8,622 nucleotides of DNA. Origin: an uncultured Mycoplasmatota bacterium. Lineage in GTDB: Bacteria; Bacillota_I; Bacilli_A; RF39; UBA660. The notes under the pieces are model-generated. The model was not told the DNA's origin. It saw nothing but the letters and a program-made list of their open reading frames with translations, and ran no database searches. Every line of letters begins with the position of its first letter. Position 1 is the stretch's first letter. The stretch spans positions 1 through 8,622 of the forward strand of contig CAMMBX010000041.1 of NCBI GenBank assembly GCA_946494345.1. Reading direction: 5' to 3'. Below are positions 1 to 5,498 of this stretch, one piece after another. The position numbers were made by a program, and so were the translations under genes.

Positions 1-3
1 GAA

Positions 4-348
4 CTATTGTTGTCCTCTTTCTTTAATACGATATTGACCTACTCTTCCTCTTAAGAAGTTTAGTTTAGCACGTCTTACTTTACCATGTCTTAAGACAGTG
101 ATACCAGCAATCTTAGGTGAGTGAATTGGGAATGTTCTTTCAACACCTACTCCACTACTCATTTTACGAACAGTAAATGTTTCACTAACACTGCCACCAC
201 GACGAGCGATTACAACTCCTTCAAAAGCTTGGATTCTTTCACGTTTACCTTCTATTATCTTAACGTCAACGCGAACAGTATCACCAACTCTGAATTCAGG
301 AATGTTCTTATTAATTTGTTTTTCATTAATTTTGTCAATTATATTCAT
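4..348 (-). CDS. rplS: 50S ribosomal protein L19
   Basis: Structural protein of the large ribosomal subunit, near the 30S/50S interface. The 114-residue product has the usual family length and hallmark stretches: FRVGDTVRV near residues 19-27, the IQAFEGVVIARRGG block, FTVRKMSSGVGVERTFPIHSP in the middle, and a basic end with RRAKLNFLRGR and RIKERG. I place the start at the ATG at 348, because AGGAGG lies seven bases upstream and the protein then begins MNIIDKINEKQ like its homologues. A longer reading from a TTG at 375 would begin inside the leader hairpin and read through the ribosome-binding site, so I reject it. The stop is TAG. It lies downstream of ymfH with its own promoter and leader. 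Identification is secure. Confidence 0.97.
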   Translation of the reverse strand: MNIIDKINEKQINKNIPEFRVGDTVRVDVKIIEGKRERIQAFEGVVIARRGGSVSETFTVRKMSSGVGVERTFPIHSPKIAGITVLRHGKVRRAKLNFLRGRVGQYRIKERGQQ

Positions 349-373
349 ACTAGTTCCTCCTTTACCTATAACC

Positions 374-406
374 AATGCTCATAACCAAAGTGATTAGCGG
401 AACATT
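374..406 (-). promoter_or_regulatory. rplS 5' leader hairpin, L19-leader-like
   Basis: The untranslated leader of rplS folds into a two-part stem: AATG (403-406) pairs with CATT (374-377), and TAATC (392-396) pairs with GGTTA (382-386) around an ACTTT loop. An asymmetric internal loop carries TTCCGC on the 5' side and TGAG on the 3' side. Firmicutes rplS genes are known to carry an L19 leader (Rfam L19_leader) through which L19 is thought to control its own synthesis. Position, size and the TTCCGC-containing internal loop fit that element, but I judge this from memory of the motif and not from a covariance-model hit. The structure ends about 25 bases before the start codon. Confidence 0.5.
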
Positions 407-421
407 TTTTTGACGTCTTCA

Positions 422-451
422 ATTATATCATAGCATTAGTTACTTTGTAAA
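422..451 (-). promoter_or_regulatory. rplS promoter (TTTACA-18-TATAAT)
   Basis: On the minus strand, TTTACA (446-451) and a perfect TATAAT (422-427) are separated by 18 bases. Transcription would start near 415, giving a leader of about 65 bases that contains the L19-like hairpin. The -35 hexamer and most of the spacer lie inside or over the last codons of ymfH (stop at 436-438). I see no terminator between ymfH and rplS, so read-through from the deoD-ymfF-ymfH unit is also possible. Confidence 0.6.
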
Positions 452-1743
452 GAATTATTTTCATTATTTGTTACTTTAACAATCGCTTTATTAGTAAAGT
501 CTAAACTTCTCAATACTTCATTCATTGTTGTTATATTCATATTTTTTATTAATTCTACATAATTAGTAATTACTTTGTGATAGTTGATTAAGTCATCTAC
601 TACAGAATCAACCAAACTATCAGCATAATCTGTTTTAATAACTTCACTGGATATCCAAACTTTTTTTATTCTTTCTAAATCCTCTTCTTCTATATTTAAG
701 TTATTAAGATAGTTTTCTAATTCTTTTAAATAAACTGGAGTATTTAGACTATCTACTTCTACCATAAAAGTGATAATATTATCCACATCTTGAAAATAAT
801 AACCACTTCTAGAAACTAAATGTCTTTTTCTTACCATTTCTCTAAATGAAGAACTTGCTCCAAAACATAAAGAGATAATCATATTTAGATATAGATTAAG
901 GATGACTTTATTTTTTAGAGGAAATCTATCTTTATCCATTTTAAAACCAATAGCTAATTTATCTATATTAACTGGAGCATTAATTTCTTCATATTCTTTT
1001 ACTACTTTAACAGGCTCTTTATAATGTTTAACTTTAATGTTATCATCTTTTTCTAAAGAAAATCTTTTCAAGGTATCTGTTGTAATTTTTATGATCTCAT
1101 CAGGAGATACTGCTCCACCTACAACTAAAAACATATTACTAGGACGATAAAAAGTATTATAACAATTATATAAGTCTTCTTTAGTAATAGATTTTATACT
1201 CTCTATTGTCCCTAATATAGGAGTATTATAATGTGATAGCTTATATAAGTTCTTACTTATAGTCTTATAGGCTAAATAATCGGGAATATCTTCATTCATA
1301 GCAGCTTCTTCACTAATAATTCCTTGTTCTTTTTTAACATTTTCATCAGTAAAATAAGGACTATTAACAAAGGTTAGAAGATACTCTAAATTTTCTTTCA
1401 TCTTTTTATTACCGGTTACAATATAACAAGTATTTTTATAACTAGTAAGAGCATTAACATAACTTCCTGTTCTAGCATAAAAATCAAATGGTTTCTCACC
1501 ATCTTTACTTTCAAACATTTTATGTTCAAGAAAGTGAGCAATTCCACTAGGAAAACTAGTCATTTTATTTTTTCCTTTTGGTACAAATTCATTATTAAGT
1601 GCTCCGTAATAAGTACCATAGTTAAAGTAGTAATTCTTTTTCTTACTGAATTTTTCATTTGGAATTATAATAATCTCTAAACCATTATCTAAAACTTCTC
1701 TATATATTGTTTTATCTACATTTTTAAGTTCAATTTTCTCCAT
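436..1743 (-). CDS. ymfH: M16 family zinc metallopeptidase, YmfH-type (catalytic partner)
   Basis: Pitrilysin/insulinase-family (M16) peptidase of 435 residues, close to Bacillus YmfH in length and N-terminal pattern (MEKIELKNVDKTIYREVLDNG). The inverted zinc motif HFLEH is at residues 70-74: two His zinc ligands with the catalytic Glu between them. The third ligand is probably Glu146 in IISEEAAMNED. The C-terminal half has the FREMVRKRHLVSRSGYYF block (about 298-317), equivalent to the Arg/Tyr substrate-binding region of M16 enzymes. It should therefore be active, probably as a heterodimer with the preceding YmfF-like protein. I start at ATG 1743, about eight bases after an AAGGAAG ribosome-binding site; GTG 1752 and ATG 1749 sit on or too close to it. 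It overlaps the end of ymfF by 14 bases, which suggests translational coupling. The substrate is unknown. Confidence 0.88.
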   Translation of the reverse strand: MEKIELKNVDKTIYREVLDNGLEIIIIPNEKFSKKKNYYFNYGTYYGALNNEFVPKGKNKMTSFPSGIAHFLEHKMFESKDGEKPFDFYARTGSYVNALTSYKNTCYIVTGNKKMKENLEYLLTFVNSPYFTDENVKKEQGIISEEAAMNEDIPDYLAYKTISKNLYKLSHYNTPILGTIESIKSITKEDLYNCYNTFYRPSNMFLVVGGAVSPDEIIKITTDTLKRFSLEKDDNIKVKHYKEPVKVVKEYEEINAPVNIDKLAIGFKMDKDRFPLKNKVILNLYLNMIISLCFGASSSFREMVRKRHLVSRSGYYFQDVDNIITFMVEVDSLNTPVYLKELENYLNNLNIEEEDLERIKKVWISSEVIKTDYADSLVDSVVDDLINYHKVITNYVELIKNMNITTMNEVLRSLDFTNKAIVKVTNNENNSLQSN

Positions 1744-3001
1744 TATCATCACTTCCTTCTAGAATATAAATTGTATTAATTTTAATTTTCTTAGCAAGAG
1801 CGATGATTTCATCTCTTGTTACTTTTAACATTTTTTTACGTTTTGTTTCTATATCATCTACACCAAGTAATTCTATCATATAGTAACTTTCTATAATTTG
1901 AAAAGGGCTTTCTATAATATCATCAATAGCGCTAGTGTAATACTCTTTCGCTTTGTTTATTTGTTCATCATCTATCTTACCATTTTCTAAATCTTTTAAT
2001 ATTTTTTTAATTATATTAACGGCATTATTTGATTTTCCTCTAGCAATACCTCCTCTTATAATTATTAAGTTATCTAATTTATTAGGAGTACTGCTTATAT
2101 AATATGATAGAGAATTTTTTTCTCTTATCTCTCTAAATAATAGAGATTCTGATCCTCCACCTAATATAGCATTATATAAAGAAAGTGGATAATTTCGTTC
2201 ATAGTCTGTTAAATTATTAAGATTTAATGTTACAATTAAATTATCTTGTTCTGATGATATATCTTCTTTAACTGTTTTTATTCTAGATGATTTTAAAGGT
2301 GTTACTAAAGCTTTAATAGGTTGCTTTTTAAAAGTATTTATCTTAAATTTTTCTCTAAAAATATTTGTGATATATTCTTCTTCTACATCTCCCAAAACAA
2401 ATATATCAACAAAGTTATGTTTAATAACTTCTTCATAGTATGAATATAGATTTTCTTTAGTTATTTTTTCTAAATCTTCTAAATAACCTATTCCTCTATA
2501 ACTTACAATATTATTAGGAGCGATGGCTTCTAATCCTTTAATTAAGGCATATGTCATTTTATCTTCAGAAAGGCTATTAAGGTCAGCTTTATATTCTTCA
2601 TACACAGTTGCAAAATCGACTTCATCAAAAGCTTTATTAGTAACTTTAGGATTGAAAATAAGAGAATCTAGTAAGTCTAAACTTTTTTCAAAGTTACCAG
2701 GTTCTGTATATTTATCATTTAAAACTTTAAGACTAAGCCCTGTATCTAAATAATTTCCTATTCTTCTATTAGTACAAGATATATTAACAGCATATAAATC
2801 TTGTTCAGCTTTAGTAAGTTCTACTTTAGTTTTATAGTCATTACTACCAAGCATGATGATACGATTTAAAAAATTACGTTTTGTAATGTTTTCTTTTTTC
2901 GCTTCTTCTCTAAAGAATATCTTTACAGTAATAGTCTTATAAAGATTAGTTTTTATAATATGAAGATTATATGCTCCTAAGTCTTTCTTTATATAGTTCA
3001 T
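1730..3001 (-). CDS. ymfF: M16 family peptidase-like protein, YmfF-type (non-catalytic partner)
   Basis: A 423-residue M16-fold protein with no HxxEH zinc motif anywhere, so it should not cleave peptides itself. It keeps the C-terminal-domain signature GGGSESLLFREIREKNSLSYY (about 281-301), where M16 proteins hold the Arg and Tyr that grip substrate. This is the expected division of labour in two-subunit M16B enzymes: one subunit carries zinc and the other supplies the substrate-binding residues. Gene order (inactive first, active second) matches Bacillus ymfF-ymfH. The ATG at 3001 follows AAAGGA by about ten bases, and only 16 bases separate it from the end of deoD, so the genes are very likely cotranscribed. 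The stop is TGA, which shows that TGA is not read as Trp here. Confidence 0.85.
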   Translation of the reverse strand: MNYIKKDLGAYNLHIIKTNLYKTITVKIFFREEAKKENITKRNFLNRIIMLGSNDYKTKVELTKAEQDLYAVNISCTNRRIGNYLDTGLSLKVLNDKYTEPGNFEKSLDLLDSLIFNPKVTNKAFDEVDFATVYEEYKADLNSLSEDKMTYALIKGLEAIAPNNIVSYRGIGYLEDLEKITKENLYSYYEEVIKHNFVDIFVLGDVEEEYITNIFREKFKINTFKKQPIKALVTPLKSSRIKTVKEDISSEQDNLIVTLNLNNLTDYERNYPLSLYNAILGGGSESLLFREIREKNSLSYYISSTPNKLDNLIIIRGGIARGKSNNAVNIIKKILKDLENGKIDDEQINKAKEYYTSAIDDIIESPFQIIESYYMIELLGVDDIETKRKKMLKVTRDEIIALAKKIKINTIYILEGSDDNGEN

Positions 3002-3017
3002 ACTACATCTTTCCTTT

Positions 3018-3731
3018 CTATATTATGGCTGAATCTAAGGCTAGTGTAATCATTTGATCCAATGATTTTTCTCTTTCTTCACTACTTAAACTTCTCTCAT
3101 CATAAAAAGAATCAACAACAGTCATTAGACATACGGCTTCTTTATGAAGATAAGAGGCAACATAAAATAGTCCAAAGGCTTCCATTTCCGTTGCAAGATA
3201 ATTATCTTCAGGAAAGTTACTTTTAAACTCCTCCATAGAACTAGCATATAGATCAAATACATCACTAGTAATAGTCTTACCAATTTTTAAAGGAATATTC
3301 TTGGTATCAGCAACTTTTTTTATAGTTTCATTTAATGATGGACTTGATTCTACATAATCAAGATCTTCTCCTGCAAGTAACTTAGGGAAATAGCTTTTAC
3401 AATATGCTCCTTTTGATAAGACTATATCTTTTATTTTAATATTCTTATTGAAAGAACCACTTGTACCTATTCTGATGATTTTTTTAACATCATAGAATTT
3501 ATATAATTCATAAGAATAAATCCCAATACTAGGTATTCCCATTCCTGAAGCAAAGACTGTTACTTTCTTTCCTTTATAGTAACCAGTATAGCCAAACATA
3601 TTTCTAACTTTATTAACTAGTTTATAGTCTGTTAAAAATTTTTCAGCAATGTATTTAGCACGTAAAGGATCTCCTGGCATTAAAACAACTTCTGCAATAT
3701 CTTCTTTTTTACTTTCTATATGTACTGTCAT
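3018..3731 (-). CDS. deoD: Purine nucleoside phosphorylase, DeoD type
   Basis: Cytosolic purine salvage enzyme that phosphorolyses purine (deoxy)ribonucleosides to base and (deoxy)ribose-1-phosphate. The 237 residues match the hexameric, E. coli-type enzyme (239 residues). Visible active-site features are His4, the phosphate-binding MPGDPLRAKY (18-27, with Arg24), Arg87 in IIRIGTSG, the ribose-binding EMEA motif (about 182-185), and an Asp207/Arg220 pair in VVDSF and EEREKS that corresponds to catalytic Asp204/Arg217. One conservative change stands out: the Ser after Arg-x-Gly (Ser90 in E. coli) is Thr. I start at ATG 3731, eight bases after a strong GGAGGAGG; this gives the family N-terminus MTVHIES. 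A further upstream in-frame start would run through the ribosome-binding site. First gene of deoD-ymfF-ymfH. Confidence 0.93.
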   Translation of the reverse strand: MTVHIESKKEDIAEVVLMPGDPLRAKYIAEKFLTDYKLVNKVRNMFGYTGYYKGKKVTVFASGMGIPSIGIYSYELYKFYDVKKIIRIGTSGSFNKNIKIKDIVLSKGAYCKSYFPKLLAGEDLDYVESSPSLNETIKKVADTKNIPLKIGKTITSDVFDLYASSMEEFKSNFPEDNYLATEMEAFGLFYVASYLHKEAVCLMTVVDSFYDERSLSSEEREKSLDQMITLALDSAII

Positions 3732-3754
3732 AATAAAAACCTCCTCCAAACAAA

Positions 3755-3788
3755 AAGATTATAAAAATGCTAATATTTTTATAATCTT
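3755..3788. repeat. Perfect 14-bp inverted repeat before deoD
   Basis: AAGATTATAAAAAT (3755-3768) and its exact reverse complement ATTTTTATAATCTT (3775-3788) flank a six-base spacer. On the minus strand the second arm runs into a short run of T, and the deoD ribosome-binding site begins about six bases later. It could form a weak, almost GC-free hairpin in the deoD leader (attenuator, mRNA stabiliser or poor terminator), or be a DNA operator for a dimeric regulator. I cannot distinguish these. Confidence 0.75.
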
Positions 3789-3930
3789 ATTATTAACACT
3801 TCCTATTAAAATTATAACTTAATTAATTTAAAAAAGGAAGTTAAAGTTTCTATAAAAGATAATCGTAATATTTAAAACATTAGTATACTTAGTAATAACT
3901 TATCTTATTTTTTTAATTTTACAGTAAAGT
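3789..3930 (-). promoter_or_regulatory. Gene-free AT-rich region with probable deoD promoter
   Basis: No coding frame on either strand is convincing here. The best minus-strand promoter element is a perfect TATAAT at 3811-3816, but it lacks a recognisable -35 hexamer at 16-18 bases. A weaker TATACT lies at about 3882-3887. The TATAAT is framed by a 7-bp inverted repeat, ACTTCCT at 3798-3804 and AGGAAGT at 3835-3841. Since the preceding lipoprotein gene ends in a terminator, a promoter for deoD-ymfF-ymfH is expected in this interval. Confidence 0.4.
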
Positions 3931-3963
3931 AAAAGATAAAAAGGAATAAATCACATATTCCTT
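3931..3963 (-). terminator. Rho-independent terminator after the lipoprotein gene
   Basis: On the minus strand, AAGGAATA and TATTCCTT form a perfect 8-bp stem with a seven-base loop, followed directly by TTTATCTTTT. It begins a few bases after the stop codon of the lipoprotein gene and ends that transcription unit before the deoD promoter region. Confidence 0.85.
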
Positions 3964-3966
3964 ACT

Positions 3967-4503
3967 TTAATCTTCATATAATCCATGTATTTTTTCTAAA
4001 TCACTATCTGTTATTTTCTCTAAAACCCATTTTTTATTATCTTTAACTAAACTAAAATTAATTGTATAACTTGCTTTATCAGTTACTTCTTTCATAGCAT
4101 TTATCTTATAATGGTCTATCTTTTCTTCAGTTGTCTCTTTTTCATCTTCTAAAAACTCATCAGGGTGTTCATCTATATAGTCTTCCGCTTCATTCAAAGC
4201 ATTGTTATAATCAAATACTTCTAATTCTACTATAACAGTAGCTTTATCTCCATCAGTTTGTTCATTTTTTATTTTGTAAGATAAGTTTTGATATTGTTTA
4301 ATCATTAATTCCTTATACTCTTCTTTATACTCATCACTATAATTACTATTATCTACAACATTATCTAATTCTGTTAAAACACTACTATCAAGTATTTGAT
4401 ATTTTCCCAAATACTCTTCTACTCTTCTTGTTGGAGTATTCATCATATCATTACAACCTGATAATAAAAAGACTGCTAATACTAATAATAATATTTTCTT
4501 CAT
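3967..4503 (-). CDS. Small secreted lipoprotein, function unknown
   Basis: A 178-residue lipoprotein. The N-terminus MKKILLLVLAVFLLSGC is a short charged, hydrophobic signal ending in the lipobox LLSGC; the lipidated Cys is residue 17, so the protein should be anchored on the outer face of the membrane. The mature part is acidic and predicted to mix helix and strand, with a TPTRRVEEYLGKYQILD start, a KATVIVELEVFDY segment and a SYTINFSLVKDNKKWVLEKI end. This resembles the fold style of small NTF2-like or DUF-type Firmicutes lipoproteins, but I do not recognise a named family. I choose ATG 4503, nine bases after AGGTG; ATG 4512 overlaps that site. It follows the YjbA-like gene by 50 bases without a terminator between them and is followed by a strong terminator. 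Confidence 0.85.
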   Translation of the reverse strand: MKKILLLVLAVFLLSGCNDMMNTPTRRVEEYLGKYQILDSSVLTELDNVVDNSNYSDEYKEEYKELMIKQYQNLSYKIKNEQTDGDKATVIVELEVFDYNNALNEAEDYIDEHPDEFLEDEKETTEEKIDHYKINAMKEVTDKASYTINFSLVKDNKKWVLEKITDSDLEKIHGLYED

Positions 4504-4544
4504 AAATTTCATCACCTAATTGTATTATTTACAAAGTATTAGTA

Positions 4545-4553
4545 TTTATACCA
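4545..4553 (-). promoter_or_regulatory. Possible extended -10 promoter before the lipoprotein gene
   Basis: On the minus strand TGGTATAAA (TGn followed by TATAAA) overlaps the gap after the YjbA-like gene. No good -35 element is visible, which is tolerable for an extended -10 promoter. It could allow the lipoprotein to be expressed separately from the two genes upstream. Weak evidence. Confidence 0.25.
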
Positions 4554-5207
4554 TTATTTTTTCTTAATAGTTGATAATTTTAATAGATTATATAGTTTGT
4601 GATGAAAAGAGTTATAATCTTTAGATACTTCTTGTTCAATAATTTTTAATTTAGTACTAAAGTCATTTACTTCATTAGTAAAGAATTCTTTATATAAATA
4701 GTTTAATTTTGACTCTTCTTTATTTATTTTAATCTTTTTAATTTCTCTATCTAAAAACTTTCGTTCTTCTTCTTCTTTTCTAGTTAAATAGGATGTCTTA
4801 GTATTTTTCTTTAAAACTTCATAGGCAATATCCATAACTACTAGTTCTTCTCCTATTTCTAAAACCTCTTCCTCCTCGTCAAGTAAAAGACTACTCTTAT
4901 AAGTTACATTACCTTCTTCATCTAATTCTAAAGCTAAGGCCTTTTTAGGAGTAGTTACAATGGCTGCATAATCTATAGTATCTATTTCATTATGAAAGTA
5001 ACTTTCTGTTTTTGATTTTATTTTTGAAAGAAAATTTTTATCTACTTTTATCTTCGATGTTAATAAGTCTTTTAACATAAATTCACTAATTCTAATAATA
5101 GGTATTTTCTTTATATGTTCTAGATCATCTTCTAAATTCCATTCATAAAACTCTTTTAACTTATAGTCTTTGGTCCAATTTAATAAAATATCATATGTAT
5201 ATATCAA
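4554..5207 (-). CDS. YjbA-like protein (UPF0736/DUF3603 family, divergent)
   Basis: A 217-residue soluble protein whose pattern parallels Bacillus YjbA (about 250 residues) along its length: MIYTYDILLNW for MLYLHDVWVNW, FYEWNLEDDLEHIKKIPIIRI for the FHEW...LLDQTPLLRV block, YAAIVTTPKKALALEL for YCFVVTDGIGILAVD, KSSLLLDEEEEVLEI for KSRLIPRQEQLVYEM, and LTRKEEEERKFL followed by LNYLYKEFF for LTRKERQIKKLM and IGYWYTEW. I made this comparison from memory. The family has no established function that I know of. It begins with TTG, eight bases after AAAGGGG, and this start reproduces the family N-terminus. The TTG overlaps the stop of the upstream small membrane ORF by four bases, so translation is probably coupled. 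The C-terminus is shorter than in Bacillus, and the middle contains a Lys/Glu-rich, probably helical stretch. Confidence 0.7.
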   Translation of the reverse strand: MIYTYDILLNWTKDYKLKEFYEWNLEDDLEHIKKIPIIRISEFMLKDLLTSKIKVDKNFLSKIKSKTESYFHNEIDTIDYAAIVTTPKKALALELDEEGNVTYKSSLLLDEEEEVLEIGEELVVMDIAYEVLKKNTKTSYLTRKEEEERKFLDREIKKIKINKEESKLNYLYKEFFTNEVNDFSTKLKIIEQEVSKDYNSFHHKLYNLLKLSTIKKK

Positions 5208-5410
5208 TTTTTCTTCCCCTTTCTTATTGCTATTAACAATAAAATAATACCTAATATTAAAGTATAATTTTTTAAGTTAGATGCCATAAATATTAAGTAT
5301 TCTTTAAATGAATAGCCAAATGTAAATAGATTAGAGTAAATTATAAAGTAAAAGAAACCTACTACTGTTAAAATAAAGCCTACTAACCCTATAAATATAT
5401 ATTTGATAAT
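5204..5410 (-). CDS. Small two-helix membrane protein with a non-canonical start (ATT or ATC)
   Basis: An uninterrupted frame of up to 68 codons encodes a plausible membrane protein: a hydrophobic segment (about 4-25, YIFIGLVGFILTVVGFFYFI), a polar loop (FGYSFKEYLIFMASNLKNYT), a second hydrophobic segment (about 50-62, TLILGIILLLIAI) and a basic tail RKGKKN. The TGA stop overlaps the TTG start of the YjbA-like gene by four bases, and its last codons form that gene's ribosome-binding site. An AGGTGAT sits at 5411-5417, but the codons after it are ATT then ATC; the only ATG in frame is mid-protein at about residue 42, and an in-frame TAA lies upstream. GTG within AGGTG is in another frame that stops quickly. 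So it uses a rare start codon or has lost its start. A TATACT at 5444-5449 is a possible -10 without a good -35. Function unknown. Confidence 0.6.
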   Translation of the reverse strand: MIKYIFIGLVGFILTVVGFFYFIIYSNLFTFGYSFKEYLIFMASNLKNYTLILGIILLLIAIRKGKKN

Positions 5411-5473
5411 ATCACCTAATATAATTTATTCTAATTTATTTTTAGTATACAGAAAATTATATATTTTTATACG

Positions 5474-5498
5474 AAAAAAAAGCTCATTTAAGCTTTTT
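5474..5498 (-). terminator. Rho-independent terminator overlapping the end of rmuC
   Basis: On the minus strand AAAAAGCT (5491-5498) pairs perfectly with AGCTTTTT (5477-5484) around a six-base loop, with the T run continuing to 5474. The 5' arm is the final sense codons of rmuC and the TAA stop (5488-5490) is in the loop. The A-rich 5' arm and T-rich 3' arm would also permit activity on the opposite strand, but no plus-strand gene is present. Confidence 0.8.

Noticed and set aside
349..375. N-terminal extension of L19 from a TTG at 375
   Set aside because: It would translate the AGGAGG ribosome-binding site and start within the leader hairpin; homologues start at the MNIIDKI-type position.
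121..384. Plus-strand ORF of 87 codons opposite rplS
   Set aside because: Its composition is the antisense of a clear ribosomal protein gene (Ser/Thr/Phe-rich), it has no ribosome-binding site of note, and it does not resemble any protein.
2523..2753. Plus-strand ORF of 76 codons inside ymfF
   Set aside because: Shadow of a well-supported M16-family gene in another frame; Ser/Leu-rich antisense composition.
3750..3966. Purine riboswitch before deoD
   Set aside because: I see no three-way junction or the conserved loop sequences of the purine aptamer; the region is nearly all A and T with simple inverted repeats.
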